Assembly (NCBI RefSeq): GCF_004104355.1
Contig: NZ_RJLM01000013.1
Coordinates: 390 to 64,389 of the forward strand
Direction: 5' to 3'
From: Photobacterium chitinilyticum
GTDB taxonomy: Bacteria; Pseudomonadota; Gammaproteobacteria; Enterobacterales; Vibrionaceae
Length of the DNA: 64,000 bases
Below, in pieces: positions 30,416 through 40,826 of the stretch (position 1 is the first letter of the stretch; every line of letters begins with the position of its first letter). The position numbers and the translations under genes were made by a program. The notes under the pieces are model-generated. The model was not told the DNA's origin. It did no database searches and saw only the letters and a program-made list of their open reading frames with translations.

Positions 30416-32245
30416 TTACTTCGCTGTACGGCTTGCACGCTTACGATCGTTTTCAGTAAGTAGCTTCTTACGGATACGAATGCTCAGTGGCGTAACTTCT
30501 ACCAGTTCGTCATCATCGATAAACTCTAGCGCTTGCTCTAGCGTGTACTTGATTGCAGGAGAAAGCGTTTGTGCTTCATCAGTACCAGATGCACGAACGT
30601 TAGTTAGCTGCTTACCTTTCAGGCAGTTAACTGTCAGATCGTTCGAACGGTTATGAATACCAATTACTTGACCTTCATAAACTTCATCTGCGTGTTCAGT
30701 AAACAGACGACCACGCTCCTGCAGGTTGAACAGTGCGTACGTCAGTGCTTTACCTGTTGCGTTCGAGATAAGAACACCGTTGTTACGCTGACCGATTGTA
30801 CCGCCTTTGTGAGGACCGTAGTGATCAAACGAATGGTAAATCAGACCAGAACCAGACGTTAGTGTCATAAATTCAGTCTGGAAACCGATAAGGCCACGAG
30901 AAGGCATCATGAAGTCCATGCGAACACGACCTTTACCATCAGGTGCCATATCAGTCAGCTCACCTTTACGCAGGCCGATATTTTCCATGATACCGCCCTG
31001 GTGCTCTTCCACCACGTCGATAGTCACGACTTCAAACGGTTCCATTAGCTGACCATCTTCTTCTTTGATGATAACTTCTGGACGCGATACAGCTAGCTCG
31101 AAACCTTCACGACGCATGTTTTCGATCAGAATAGACAGGTGAAGCTCACCACGACCTGAAACACGGAATTTGTCTGGGTCTTCAGTTTCTTCAACACGTA
31201 GTGCTACGTTATGAACAAGCTCTTTTTGAAGACGCTCAAGGATGTTACGTGAAGTAACAAACTTACCTTCTTTACCTGCGAACGGAGATGTGTTCACCTG
31301 GAAAGTCATGGTTACTGTTGGTTCATCAACAGAAAGAGCAGGTAGCGCTTCAACTTCGTTGACGTCACAGATTGTGTCAGAGATTTTCAGCTCGCCAAGA
31401 CCGGTAATCGCGATGATATCGCCAGCCTTTGCTTCTTCAACTTCGTGACGCTCAAGACCAAGGTAGCCAAGAACCGTACCGACTTTACCGTTGCGTTTCT
31501 TACCTTCAGCATTGATGATTGTCACTTGCTGGTTTGGCTTCACAGAGCCACGAGCGATACGCGCAACACCGATAACACCCACGTAAGAGCTGTAGTCTAG
31601 CTGAGAAACCTGCATCTGCAGTGAGCCTTCAACGTCAACACTTGGTGGCGCAACATTATCAACAACGGCTTGGAATAGCGGTTCCATATCTTCGCCAGTA
31701 ACACCTTCTTCAAGCGTTGCCCAGCCATTCAGCGCAGAAGCATAAACAACAGTAAAGTCTAGCTGCTCATCAGTCGCGCCAAGGTTATCAAACAGGTCAA
31801 ACACCTGATCCATCACCCACTCAGGACGTGCGCCCGGGCGGTCAATTTTGTTGATAACAACGATTGGCTTCAGGCCGTATGCGAATGCTTTTTGCGTTAC
31901 GAAGCGCGTCTGTGGCATAGGACCATCAACGGCATCTACAATAAGAAGCACAGAGTCAACCATCGACATGATACGCTCAACTTCACCACCGAAATCGGCG
32001 TGTCCTGGGGTATCTACGATGTTGATGTGGTAATCATTCCAGTTAATCGCAGTGTTCTTAGCAAGAATGGTAATGCCACGCTCTTTCTCGATATCGTTAG
32101 AGTCCATTACACGCTCTTCGCTTTCGCCGCGAGATTCTAGCGTGCCTGACTGCTGAAGCAGTTTGTCAACCAGGGTAGTTTTACCGTGGTCAACGTGAGC
32201 AATAATTGCGATATTTCTTAATTTATCGATCTGTTGATTAGACAT
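30416..32245 (-). CDS. typA: ribosome-binding translational GTPase BipA/TypA
   Basis: GTPase that assists 50S assembly, important in cold and stress. The 609-residue protein has G1 [11 protein letters not shown]3 [13 protein letters not shown]4 NKID and the EF-G-like domains III and V plus the BipA-specific C-terminal domain. I use ATG 32245 ([15 protein letters not shown]) rather than the upstream GTG, giving the E. coli length. It is divergent from glnA, as in enterobacteria. Confidence 0.97.
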   Translation of the reverse strand: MSNQQIDKLRNIAIIAHVDHGKTTLVDKLLQQSGTLESRGESEERVMDSNDIEKERGITILAKNTAINWNDYHINIVDTPGHADFGGEVERIMSMVDSVLLIVDAVDGPMPQTRFVTQKAFAYGLKPIVVINKIDRPGARPEWVMDQVFDLFDNLGATDEQLDFTVVYASALNGWATLEEGVTGEDMEPLFQAVVDNVAPPSVDVEGSLQMQVSQLDYSSYVGVIGVARIARGSVKPNQQVTIINAEGKKRNGKVGTVLGYLGLERHEVEEAKAGDIIAITGLGELKISDTICDVNEVEALPALSVDEPTVTMTFQVNTSPFAGKEGKFVTSRNILERLQKELVHNVALRVEETEDPDKFRVSGRGELHLSILIENMRREGFELAVSRPEVIIKEEDGQLMEPFEVVTIDVVEEHQGGIMENIGLRKGELTDMAPDGKGRVRMDFMMPSRGLIGFQTEFMTLTSGSGLIYHSFDHYGPHKGGTIGQRNNGVLISNATGKALTYALFNLQERGRLFTEHADEVYEGQVIGIHNRSNDLTVNCLKGKQLTNVRASGTDEAQTLSPAIKYTLEQALEFIDDDELVEVTPLSIRIRKKLLTENDRKRASRTAK

Positions 32246-32586
32246 GGATTTCACATTCACTCAGAACATGCAGCGACCATCGGGTTGCTACTTGGTTAAA
32301 AAAACGGCTCATAATCTAACAGATTTTACGCTAAAACCCACGTAATATGTGATTTATATCACCAGCTTTTTTAATTAATTCCGTGAAGCCAGATTCCACA
32401 AGGGAATTAGCGGCCGATTGCCATCCATTATATGGCACTATTTTTCCCTTTTTGCACCATATCGTTACCATTGAAAAGTAGAGTTCAACCCAATTTTTAA
32501 GCGTAGTTATACAGTCATCCGATTGACAATAGACTTGCGTAGGCCAATAGTAGAGGGCGCACCAATATTGTGAAATGAACCCGATT

Positions 32587-32624
32587 TGCACCAAAATGGT
32601 GCAGCACATCACCATAATAGTGCA
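32587..32624 (+). promoter_or_regulatory. tandem NtrC enhancer sites upstream of glnA
   Basis: Site 1 (32587-32603) is a perfect 7-3-7 palindrome TGCACCA-AAA-TGGTGCA, the NtrC consensus. Site 2 (32608-32624) matches at all but three positions. The centres are 21 bases apart, two helical turns, which suits cooperative binding of NtrC dimers. Both lie about 100-120 bases upstream of the predicted glnA transcription start. Confidence 0.93.
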
Positions 32625-32684
32625 AAAAATGGAATTACATAGCCTCAATTGACGCTAAATGGGCGATTTTGGGGCTTTAAAAAG

Positions 32685-32701
32685 TTGGCACAGTTCTCGC
32701 A
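32685..32701 (+). promoter_or_regulatory. sigma-54 promoter of glnA
   Basis: TTGGCACAGTTCTCGCA carries the -24 GG and -12 GC elements at proper spacing and is nearly the sequence of E. coli glnAp2. Transcription should begin near 32713 under NtrC control. Confidence 0.92.
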
Positions 32702-32785
32702 AAGATTCTTTTAGCTGAACAAGATACCTGTTCATCACTTATTTTTGCGGCCAGTTGCCCAATCTAACACCGGAGGTTACTCAAG

Positions 32786-34195
32786 ATGTCAGTAGAAAAC
32801 GTACTAGCGCTGATCCAGGAAAATGAAGTTAAGTTTGTTGACCTACGCTTTACCGACACCAAAGGTAAAGAGCAGCACATCTCTATCCCAGCTCACCAGA
32901 TCGATGCTGATTTCTTTGAAGAAGGCAAAATGTTCGATGGCTCTTCGGTTGCTGGCTGGAAAGGTATCAACGAATCAGACATGGTTATGATGCCCGACGC
33001 AGCAAGTGCGGTACTAGACCCGTTTACTGAAGATGCAACCCTGAACATTCGCTGTGACATCCTAGAACCTGCGACAATGCAAGGCTACGACCGTGACCCA
33101 CGCTCAATCGCCAAGCGCGCCGAAGAGTTCATGCGTGCAACTGGCGTCGCAGACACGGTTCTGGTTGGCCCTGAACCTGAATTCTTCCTATTCGACGATG
33201 TGAAGTTCAACACTGATATGTCAGGGTCTTTCTTCAAGATTGACGATGTGGAAGCAGCTTGGAATACGGGTTCTGAATTCGAAGGCGGTAACAAAGGCCA
33301 CCGTCCAGGCGTTAAAGGGGGTTACTTCCCGGTCGCACCAGTCGATTCGTCACAAGACATCCGTTCAGCTATGTGTCTGATCATGGAAGAAATGGGGCTG
33401 GTTGTTGAAGCACACCACCACGAAGTAGCGACCGCTGGTCAGAATGAGATCGCAACTCGATTCAATACGCTTACAACCAAAGCTGATGAAATCCAAATCT
33501 ACAAATATGTAGTCCATAACGTTGCACACGCATTTGGCAAAACGGCAACCTTCATGCCAAAACCACTCGTGGGCGATAACGGCTCCGGTATGCACGTTCA
33601 TATGTCTCTGGGTAAAGATGGCCAGAACCTGTTTGCAGGTGACAAGTACGGCGGCCTGTCTGAAATGGCGCTTTACTACATCGGCGGTATCATCAAGCAC
33701 GCACGTGCCATCAACGCCTTTGCCAACCCAGCAACAAACTCGTACAAGCGTCTTGTTCCGGGTTTCGAAGCACCAGTTATGCTGGCCTACTCGGCACGTA
33801 ACCGTTCAGCGTCTATCCGTATTCCTGTGGTACCAAGCCCGAAAGCACGTCGTATCGAAGTTCGCTTCGGTGATCCGGCAGCTAACCCATACCTGGCATT
33901 CGCAGCAATGCTAATGGCAGGCCTTGATGGTATCCAGAACAAGATCCACCCAGGCGAAGCGATGGATAAGGACTTGTATGACCTGCCAGCAGAAGAAGCA
34001 GCTGAAATCCCAACAGTTGCTGAATCGCTACAGGGCGCCCTACAGAGCCTGAACGAAGATCGTGAGTTCCTAACTGCTGGCGGTGTATTCTCTGATGACT
34101 TCCTCGATTCTTACATCGACCTAAAATCTCAGGACGTAGTGAAAGTTAACATGACGACTCACCCGCTTGAGTTTGATCTTTACTATTCAGTATAA
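32786..34195 (+). CDS. glnA: glutamine synthetase, type I
   Basis: Makes glutamine from glutamate, ammonia and ATP. The 469-residue dodecameric GSI-beta enzyme has the metal and substrate motifs [22 protein letters not shown] and [13 protein letters not shown], and the adenylylation site Tyr398 ([12 protein letters not shown]), so GlnE control applies. Preceded by a clear GGAGG ribosome binding site, NtrC sites and a sigma-54 promoter; followed by a strong terminator. Confidence 0.98.
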   Translation: MSVENVLALIQENEVKFVDLRFTDTKGKEQHISIPAHQIDADFFEEGKMFDGSSVAGWKGINESDMVMMPDAASAVLDPFTEDATLNIRCDILEPATMQGYDRDPRSIAKRAEEFMRATGVADTVLVGPEPEFFLFDDVKFNTDMSGSFFKIDDVEAAWNTGSEFEGGNKGHRPGVKGGYFPVAPVDSSQDIRSAMCLIMEEMGLVVEAHHHEVATAGQNEIATRFNTLTTKADEIQIYKYVVHNVAHAFGKTATFMPKPLVGDNGSGMHVHMSLGKDGQNLFAGDKYGGLSEMALYYIGGIIKHARAINAFANPATNSYKRLVPGFEAPVMLAYSARNRSASIRIPVVPSPKARRIEVRFGDPAANPYLAFAAMLMAGLDGIQNKIHPGEAMDKDLYDLPAEEAAEIPTVAESLQGALQSLNEDREFLTAGGVFSDDFLDSYIDLKSQDVVKVNMTTHPLEFDLYYSV

Positions 34196-34227
34196 GTAAT
34201 TAACACATTACTTAATAATTAAGATTT

Positions 34228-34254
34228 AGGCCTGCTTCACAAGCAGGCCTTTTT
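34228..34254 (+). terminator. terminator of glnA
   Basis: Ten-pair stem AGGCCTGCTT-CAC-AAGCAGGCCT followed by a T run; separates glnA from the DUF4124-ntrBC genes. Confidence 0.93.
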
Positions 34255-34326
34255 GATCTTGTTCTCTCACCGGAAGCTGAAACACTCATAGTCAGACTAT
34301 GATCAACCGCCCCCTAACGAAACCCC

Positions 34327-34923
34327 ATGAAGCATACTCCTTATCTGCGACTCGCTATCATCTCTTTGGCCGGACTGACCACAGCGACATGCCTGCAGGC
34401 CACCCCGATATATACCTGGGAGGATGACCAAGGGATCACGCATTTCTCTGATCAACCCAGATCCGGTGCCGCCAGGGTTGAACTCAATATCCTGCCAGCC
34501 ATTGAATCCGAATCTCACAAGAGCTTACCGGTAACGCCATCCGACAAGACTGCCTCCGGCAGCACTGAAGCTACCGAGTTCCGGGACACTCAGACCGCCC
34601 AGGCAGCCACGACCATCCGTCTGCTATCGCCACTCGACCAACAGACTCTCCGCGACAATGAGGGAATAATCAATGTCTCTGTCGCCACCACCCAACAGCT
34701 GGATAAAGACCACAGTACCCAGCTGCTACTCGATGGGACGCGATATGGCCAACCACAAACCCAGCTCAACTGGCGCTTGAGCAATGTCGATCGCGGCAGC
34801 CATACCCTGCAAGCCCAGATACTCAATAACGGCAAGGTTATTGCATCGTCAGAGGTAATCACTGTTTACCTACATCGTGCTTCATTGCTCCAGCGCAAGC
34901 CACCAACGGTTAAGCCCAAGTAA
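34327..34923 (+). CDS. DUF4124 domain protein, secreted
   Basis: A 198-residue protein with a Sec signal peptide (cleavage near residue 24, CLQA-TP) and the DUF4124 motif IYTWEDDQGITHFSDQP directly after it. The C-terminal half looks like a beta-sandwich (SLFNVDRGSHTLQAQIL-like pattern). Function unknown; the domain is common in proteobacterial envelope proteins. In vibrios a gene of this kind usually sits between glnA and ntrB. Confidence 0.85.
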   Translation: MKHTPYLRLAIISLAGLTTATCLQATPIYTWEDDQGITHFSDQPRSGAARVELNILPAIESESHKSLPVTPSDKTASGSTEATEFRDTQTAQAATTIRLLSPLDQQTLRDNEGIINVSVATTQQLDKDHSTQLLLDGTRYGQPQTQLNWRLSNVDRGSHTLQAQILNNGKVIASSEVITVYLHRASLLQRKPPTVKPK

Positions 34924-34979
34924 AACAGAGCAAGCGCGATTTTCCGTTCACGATGCGGGGCAGACAGGTTACACTTGAT

Positions 34980-34996
34980 TGCACCAATTTGGTGCG
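34980..34996 (+). promoter_or_regulatory. NtrC site upstream of ntrB
   Basis: TGCACCA-ATT-TGGTGCG matches the NtrC palindrome at all but the last base. It lies 41 bases before the ntrB start, where NtrC binding in E. coli represses the glnL promoter. A second half-site TGCACCA occurs at 35009-35015. Confidence 0.85.
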
Positions 34997-35036
34997 CCAC
35001 CTATTCACTGCACCAAAGTGAACAGGTAATACAAGG

Positions 35037-36095
35037 ATGACAATCGTGACAGCCTCTTTTACCCCCCTGATCCTGGACAATTTGGTCACCGCGATATTGC
35101 TGCTCGACGAAGGATTGACTATTCGTTATGTCAATCCGGCCGCAGAGCAACTGCTATCGTTCAGCAAGCGTCGCCTCAACAATGCCCGCTTTCCGGACTT
35201 ACTGCAGCATTCATCACTCGACCTCGGTCTGATCCAAGACACGCTACAAAGCGGCCAGGGACTGGCAGACAGTGATGTCACCTTTGTGATAGACGGCAGA
35301 CATTACACCCTTGAGGTTAATGCCAGCCCGCTTTCATGGCAGAAAGAGCTGCTGATCCTGCTGGAACTCAAGCCTATCGATCAACAGCGGCGGATCAGCC
35401 AAGAGCTCAGCCAGCACGCCCAGCAGCAGGCAGCCAAGGAGCTGGTTCGGGGGCTGGCCCATGAAATCAAGAACCCACTCGGAGGGCTGCGGGGAGCTGC
35501 CCAGCTGCTGGAAAAAACGCTACCGGATCCCAGCTATACCGAATATACCCAGATGATTATCGAACAGGCAGATCGGCTGCGTAACCTGGTCGACCGACTG
35601 CTCGGTCCGCAGCGCCCGGGATCGCGTCAGGTAGATAATATTCATGTGGTGTTAGAAAAAGTCCGCCAGCTAGTCGCGATTGACAGCGGCAGCAACATTC
35701 AGCTCCACCGCGATTACGATCCGAGCCTGCCTGATTTCACGATGGATCCGGAGCAGCTAGAACAAGCCATACTCAATATAGTCAGCAATGCTGCCCAGGC
35801 ATTGCAGCAGCATGACGGCGGGAATATTATCCTGAAAACCCGTACTGCCCACCAAACGCTGATCCATGGTAAACGCTACCGTATCGCCGCCAAGGTCGAC
35901 ATTATTGACGACGGGCCGGGGATCCCCGGCGATATCCAGGACACCCTGTTCTACCCCATGGTAACAGGCCGGGAAGGAGGAACCGGGCTTGGGCTGTCAA
36001 TTGCCCAGAACCTGATCGATCAACATCAAGGTAAAATCGAAGTTGTCAGCTGGCCGGGCCATACCAAGTTCACCATTTATCTCCCGATTAAATAA
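35037..36095 (+). CDS. glnL: nitrogen regulation sensor kinase/phosphatase NtrB
   Basis: Cytoplasmic sensor that phosphorylates NtrC when nitrogen is short and dephosphorylates it when PII (GlnB) binds. The 352-residue protein has an N-terminal PAS domain (about 12-115), the H-box HEIKNPLGG with His142, and N, G1 and G2 boxes ([26 protein letters not shown]). Two starts are possible: ATG 35037, and GTG 35046 which is better spaced from AAGGA. It is followed 48 bases later by ntrC. Confidence 0.96.
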   Translation: MTIVTASFTPLILDNLVTAILLLDEGLTIRYVNPAAEQLLSFSKRRLNNARFPDLLQHSSLDLGLIQDTLQSGQGLADSDVTFVIDGRHYTLEVNASPLSWQKELLILLELKPIDQQRRISQELSQHAQQQAAKELVRGLAHEIKNPLGGLRGAAQLLEKTLPDPSYTEYTQMIIEQADRLRNLVDRLLGPQRPGSRQVDNIHVVLEKVRQLVAIDSGSNIQLHRDYDPSLPDFTMDPEQLEQAILNIVSNAAQALQQHDGGNIILKTRTAHQTLIHGKRYRIAAKVDIIDDGPGIPGDIQDTLFYPMVTGREGGTGLGLSIAQNLIDQHQGKIEVVSWPGHTKFTIYLPIK

Positions 36096-36143
36096 TGGGT
36101 AGCAGACACATCACCGATGAACGATAACAAGAGAGGACGTGAT

Positions 36144-37559
36144 ATGAGCAAAGGATTAATTTGGGTTGTCGACGATGACAGCTCAATTCGCTGGGTATTA
36201 GAACGAACCCTCAATGCGGCCGGATTAAAATGTGAAACCTTTGCCAACGCTGACAGTGTCATTGAGTCACTGGAGCGAAGTGTACCCGATGTACTGGTCT
36301 CCGATATTCGGATGCCGGGGATGGACGGGCTAACCTTGCTCAAATCGCTGCAACAGGACTATCCAGCCCTGCCGGTGATTATCATGACGGCCCATTCAGA
36401 TCTTGATGCTGCGGTTAATGCCTACCAGGAAGGTGCTTTCGAGTACCTGCCCAAGCCATTTGATATTGATGAAGCCGTCACCCTCGTAGAGCGAGCAGTT
36501 ACCCATAGCCAGGAACAAAAGCGCCAGCAACAGCCTGAGCAGGAAGAAAAAAGTGCACCAGAAATCATCGGCGAGGCACCTGCCATGCAGGAGGTCTTCC
36601 GCGCCATCGGCCGTCTATCACGCTCTTCCATCTCGGTGCTTATCAATGGTGAGTCCGGTACCGGTAAAGAGCTGGTTGCCCATGCTCTGCACCGCCACAG
36701 TCCACGGAGCCACAAAGAATTCATTGCCCTCAATATGGCTGCTATCCCGAAAGATCTGATCGAGTCTGAGCTGTTCGGCCACGAGAAGGGGGCATTTACC
36801 GGGGCCAACAGCGTCCGTCAGGGACGCTTCGAGCAAGCCAACGGCGGTACATTGTTTCTTGATGAAATCGGTGACATGCCGCTAGATATCCAGACTCGCC
36901 TACTCAGGGTACTGGCAGACGGCCAGTTCTACCGGGTTGGTGGTCACTCGCCGGTCAATGTCGACGTCCGGATCATTGCAGCGACTCATCAAGACTTGGA
37001 GCGACTGGTCACCAACGGTGATTTCCGGGAAGATTTGTTCCACCGCCTCAATGTGATCCGGGTTCACCTTCCGGCACTCAAAGACCGTCGTCAGGATATA
37101 CCACAGCTTACCCGTCATTTTCTCCAGCGTGCATCTGATGAACTCGGTGTCGAGGTAAAAACCCTCCACCCGACAACAGAAACAACTCTGACCGAGCTCG
37201 GCTGGCCAGGTAACGTCCGTCAACTGGAAAATACCTGTCGCTGGTTAACAGTCATGGCGAGCGGTAACGAAATTCTACCATCGGATCTTCCGCCAGAACT
37301 GCTGACAAGCGACATTCGAACAGAGACCAACAACAGTCATGGACACTGGCACCACGCTCTCGAGCAATGGGCACGGGACACGCTGCAGCAGGGTAATCAG
37401 AACCTACTGGGAGAAGCGTTGCCAGAATTTGAGAAAATCCTGCTGGAAACCGCCCTGGAGCATACACACGGCCATAAGCAGGAAGCCGCCAGGCTGCTCG
37501 GTTGGGGTCGCAATACTTTGACCAGAAAACTAAAAGAACTCAACGTCGCGGCAGATTGA
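36144..37559 (+). CDS. glnG: nitrogen response regulator NtrC
   Basis: Sigma-54 activator for nitrogen limitation. The 471-residue protein has a receiver domain with phosphoacceptor Asp54 (LVSDIRMPG), an AAA+ domain with Walker A GESGTGKE, the sigma-54-contacting GAFTGA loop and Walker B GGTLFLDEIGD, and a Fis-type helix-turn-helix at the C-terminus (KQEAARLLGWGRNTLTRKL). ATG 36144 has GAGAGGA upstream; the open frame starts 27 bases earlier. Confidence 0.97.
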   Translation: MSKGLIWVVDDDSSIRWVLERTLNAAGLKCETFANADSVIESLERSVPDVLVSDIRMPGMDGLTLLKSLQQDYPALPVIIMTAHSDLDAAVNAYQEGAFEYLPKPFDIDEAVTLVERAVTHSQEQKRQQQPEQEEKSAPEIIGEAPAMQEVFRAIGRLSRSSISVLINGESGTGKELVAHALHRHSPRSHKEFIALNMAAIPKDLIESELFGHEKGAFTGANSVRQGRFEQANGGTLFLDEIGDMPLDIQTRLLRVLADGQFYRVGGHSPVNVDVRIIAATHQDLERLVTNGDFREDLFHRLNVIRVHLPALKDRRQDIPQLTRHFLQRASDELGVEVKTLHPTTETTLTELGWPGNVRQLENTCRWLTVMASGNEILPSDLPPELLTSDIRTETNNSHGHWHHALEQWARDTLQQGNQNLLGEALPEFEKILLETALEHTHGHKQEAARLLGWGRNTLTRKLKELNVAAD

Positions 37560-37580
37560 GCAACATATAATTAACACAGC

Positions 37581-37616
37581 ATGGGGGCATTCAAGCCTCG
37601 ACTGGCTTGCCCCCAT
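37581..37616 (+). terminator. hairpin downstream of ntrC
   Basis: Outer stem ATGGGGGC/GCCCCCAT (37581-37588 with 37609-37616) and inner stem AAGCC/GGCTT (37593-37597 with 37604-37608). It lies 21 bases after the ntrC stop. No U-run follows, so it may end or protect the ntrBC message rather than act as a strong terminator. Confidence 0.55.
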
Positions 37617-37741
37617 CGACTGACCTCTCAATTTAGCGGCATGGATATAACATTCCTGAAAAGAACATTTGCATGTTCTTTCAATTTACATGACTATCAG
37701 AAGACAATAATTACAGTACGACGTTTCTACTATCATACGCC

Positions 37742-40291
37742 ATGCTTAAGACTCGCCAGCTAACGCTACGTTTAGCGGTAATGGTACCGTTTACCTCATT
37801 ATTGCTGTTGACTGTTGGCGTGATCACCTTCGCCCAGCAAAATAGCTATGAACGCATGTTGGCCGAAGTCAGCGGTAAACTGTTGAGCTCCTATACCCGA
37901 AGCATAAGCAATGATTTACGTCTTTTCCTGGGCGATCCGTTCAATACCAATCTAACCATTGCCGACAGTATTCAACGTCACCAGCTATACCAGCCACCTC
38001 GGTTAACAGGCCTTGAAGCATACCTAAAAGACGCCATATCGACGCTGTATGTCCACCAGCCGCAAATATCCACTATCGGCTTTGGCAGTGAAGACAAATA
38101 TTTTGTTGGGTTTCGTAAAAAAAACCGACATCAACTTTCCCTCCTACTCAAAGATCGTCGTACTGACAACGAACTCCATATTTATACCGGCTCGACACAC
38201 TTTGGCACCACCACCCATAGGATCAGTGCATACGATCCAACCCTGCGCCCCTGGTACCAACCTTTTGCCCGCAGCCTCACCCCTGGCTGGGCAGATGTTT
38301 ATACCAACCAGGACGAAACTCACACGCTGACCATATCTGCTGTCAGCCCGGTTATTGACGACAACAATACGTTGCTCGGGGTGATGGTGACGGATATTAA
38401 CCTCAACTACATCAACAGTTTCCTGCAAAGAGAGAGTCGTGACTTTTCGGGCAGCACGTACATTGTCGATGATGAAGGCAAGCTTATTGCCAGTTCGGTT
38501 CTGCCGCCGGAAGAGCAACCGGCGACCCAACTACCTCAACCAGATTCCCTGATCGCTGCCAGCCAAAAATTTATAGCTCAAACTCAGTTAGCGCTCACCA
38601 ACATTGGTACCGAGTTTGAGTTTGAACACGACAACACACGCTACTTCAGCCGTATGACCCCCTATCAGGACGAATACAACCTCAAGTGGAACATTGTCGT
38701 TATCATGCCCGAGGAAGATCTGCTGGGGCAGCTTCCGGAGCATCAAAAATCGGGCTTGCTGGCGGCGGCACTCCTTGCCGGTTGCGGGCTCTTGATCGGC
38801 CTGCTGGTGTTGAACAAGCTTACCCAACCGATCATCGACATCGCCCGGGCCTCGCAAAAAATCACCGAAAACAACTGGAATGTTGACATCCGCCCGGGGA
38901 TCAAACTCCACGAAACCGATCAGTTAACGCAAGCGTTCAAAGCCATGTCTGCCCGCCTTCAGCATTCATTTAACTCTCTGCGCAAGCTGGTGCTCTATGA
39001 CAATCTGACAGGGCTATTGAGCCGGGAGGGCATCACAGAAGCAACGGTAAGTCCGCACACAAACCAGCACGCGACCCTGATGATTATTGGCCTGAAAGCC
39101 TTCAGCCACATCAACGACAGTATCGGCCACCTCAATGGTGACCAGCTTCTGGTCCTTATCGCCCGTCGCCTTGAAAAAGACCTGCCGGATACATCCCTGC
39201 TAAGCCGAGTAGGCAGGGATGAGTTTGCCGTGTTTATTCCCGGTCTCGAGACACATGATAATGCCGAGTTAATCGCAGGCCAGCTGCTTGCGCCTTTCTC
39301 TTTCCCTTTCATCGTCAACGGAGTAGAGGTTATGGTCTCTGCCAGTATCGGGGCGGTACAGGGTGTATTACCACAAGACGGCATGGCCGAGTGGCTGCGT
39401 AATGCCAGCCTGGCCCTCAACAAAGCCAAAACACAGGAAGATAAACCGGTTCACTATTTCGAGCCCCGAATGCTTGAGGCCTCCCTTGAAAAAACCCGGC
39501 TGGCTGCCGAGATCAACCGGGCGCTGGAACATAACGAACTCGAAGTCCATTTCCAGCCTCTCATTGATTTGGCAAGTGAGACACCCTGCGGTGCCGAGGC
39601 ATTGGTACGCTGGCGTAGCCCAACCCGTGGCCTTGTGCCCCCGATCCAGTTTATCCCCCTAGCGGAAGAAAACGGGATGATCATCGAGATGGGCCAGCAA
39701 ATCCTGCGCATGGCATGCCAACAAACCAGCCAGATGATCGCGCAGCAACATTGGCCACAAACCTTTATGCTCCATGTCAATCTGTCCGTTCGCCAGCTGC
39801 TGCAGGCCAATTTTGTCGAGCAGCTAGAAAATATCCTTACTGAGTCAGGTTTGCCGGCAGCCAACCTCACCCTGGAAATCACCGAGTCCCGGCTGATCAG
39901 CCAACCGCAGCAGGCAACCGAAACCCTGCAGCACCTCCGCCAGCTCGGCGTTCATATTGCCATTGATGATTTCGGTACCGGTTACTCCTCACTGGCCTAT
40001 CTCACCCAGCTACCTTTTGATAGCCTTAAAATCGATCGTTCGTTCGTCAACCAAATGACCGAAAGCAGCAACTACACCCCGGTGATTGCCGCCATCATTA
40101 CCCTGGCCGAGAACTTTAACGCCGATGTTGTCGCGGAAGGGGTTGAAACCAAGGAACAAGCCGAGCAGCTGAAGTTACTCGGTTGCCGCTATGCCCAGGG
40201 GTTTTACTATGCCAAACCTCAACCACTGAGCGAATGGCCAACAGCTCAGGAAAGCATCAGCCGAGTTTCTGCCGATATGGACAATGGTTAG
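37742..40291 (+). CDS. sensor GGDEF-EAL protein, probable c-di-GMP phosphodiesterase
   Basis: An 849-residue membrane protein: membrane segment at about 11-31, periplasmic dCache-type sensor region (about 35-330), second membrane segment (about 340-362), HAMP-like linker, GGDEF domain (about 415-580) and EAL domain (about 590-840). The GGDEF signature reads GRDEF (residues 491-495), so cyclase activity is doubtful. The EAL catalytic set looks complete: EALVRW, HVNLSVRQL, LEITES, DDFGTGYSS, LKIDRSF, AEGVET. I expect net c-di-GMP hydrolysis tuned by the sensor and perhaps GTP. Ligand unknown. Confidence 0.93.
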   Translation: MLKTRQLTLRLAVMVPFTSLLLLTVGVITFAQQNSYERMLAEVSGKLLSSYTRSISNDLRLFLGDPFNTNLTIADSIQRHQLYQPPRLTGLEAYLKDAISTLYVHQPQISTIGFGSEDKYFVGFRKKNRHQLSLLLKDRRTDNELHIYTGSTHFGTTTHRISAYDPTLRPWYQPFARSLTPGWADVYTNQDETHTLTISAVSPVIDDNNTLLGVMVTDINLNYINSFLQRESRDFSGSTYIVDDEGKLIASSVLPPEEQPATQLPQPDSLIAASQKFIAQTQLALTNIGTEFEFEHDNTRYFSRMTPYQDEYNLKWNIVVIMPEEDLLGQLPEHQKSGLLAAALLAGCGLLIGLLVLNKLTQPIIDIARASQKITENNWNVDIRPGIKLHETDQLTQAFKAMSARLQHSFNSLRKLVLYDNLTGLLSREGITEATVSPHTNQHATLMIIGLKAFSHINDSIGHLNGDQLLVLIARRLEKDLPDTSLLSRVGRDEFAVFIPGLETHDNAELIAGQLLAPFSFPFIVNGVEVMVSASIGAVQGVLPQDGMAEWLRNASLALNKAKTQEDKPVHYFEPRMLEASLEKTRLAAEINRALEHNELEVHFQPLIDLASETPCGAEALVRWRSPTRGLVPPIQFIPLAEENGMIIEMGQQILRMACQQTSQMIAQQHWPQTFMLHVNLSVRQLLQANFVEQLENILTESGLPAANLTLEITESRLISQPQQATETLQHLRQLGVHIAIDDFGTGYSSLAYLTQLPFDSLKIDRSFVNQMTESSNYTPVIAAIITLAENFNADVVAEGVETKEQAEQLKLLGCRYAQGFYYAKPQPLSEWPTAQESISRVSADMDNG

Positions 40292-40546
40292 CACTAACTA
40301 CTCTGATTGTAATTACCGCCTTACTTAGCAAATAATATTGGTCTGGTCGATATTTCCTGCTCGCTTTTTGAGCAAAAACAATTCCCTTCTGGCCGATATT
40401 GCGTAGAATACGCCCACTTTAAAGCCAAACTGCACCTGCTCAGCTCACTCTGACTAGAGCATTCTTGCTTTAAAAGCGGGATAGAACAGTACGCTGCTTT
40501 ATACCATCCGCTATAACATCAACAATAACTCCGTGGGAATACCACC
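40292..40546. other. intergenic region upstream of the small frame
   Basis: 255 bases after the GGDEF-EAL gene. AT-rich start, a TAGAAT -10-like element near 40405 and no strong hairpin. Together with the small frame and hairpin behind it, it may be a promoter region; nothing firmer can be said. Confidence 0.35.
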
Positions 40547-40675
40547 ATGCTGGAAAGTATTATCTCATTCAGTGTGACTATACCAGCCGTCAGTGAACTC
40601 GCAGCCAATGGCCCTGGCCATTTTGCAGCTGGCGTGCTGGCGTTGATAGCCACCGTCAATATGTTTAGCAGCTAA
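40547..40675 (+). CDS. possible 42-residue hydrophobic small protein
   Basis: ATG 40547 opens a 42-codon frame ending TAA 40675. The product begins MLESIISFSVTIPAVSEL and its second half (AAGVLALIATVNMFS) is hydrophobic enough for one membrane segment. A GGGA stretch at 40535-40538 is a weak ribosome binding site, and a terminator-like hairpin follows at 40730-40774, so this may be an independent unit. I do not recognise the family; it could be a chance frame. Confidence 0.35.
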   Translation: MLESIISFSVTIPAVSELAANGPGHFAAGVLALIATVNMFSS

Positions 40676-40729
40676 GTAGGCTGTTATACCAATATCTGTC
40701 TTGCAACAGGTGGGGATTGGTAAATACAG

Positions 40730-40774
40730 AAAGCCCCCGAAACCAAGGCCTGAAACCTTAGTCACGGGGGCTTT
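40730..40774. terminator. terminator-like hairpin between small frame and hemN
   Basis: Ten-pair outer stem AAAGCCCCCG/CGGGGGCTTT (40730-40739 with 40765-40774) enclosing a small inner stem AAGG/CCTT. Short T-runs on both strands, so it could serve the small frame (plus) and hemN (minus). Confidence 0.65.
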
Positions 40775-40826
40775 GTATTATACTCAAGCGATCTCAAGAT
40801 ACTTGGGTATATTCATCCCAGAGGAA

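Noticed and set aside
32331-32648. 105-codon minus-strand frame upstream of glnA
   Set aside because: It covers the NtrC sites, has a cysteine-rich non-protein-like composition and no ribosome binding site.
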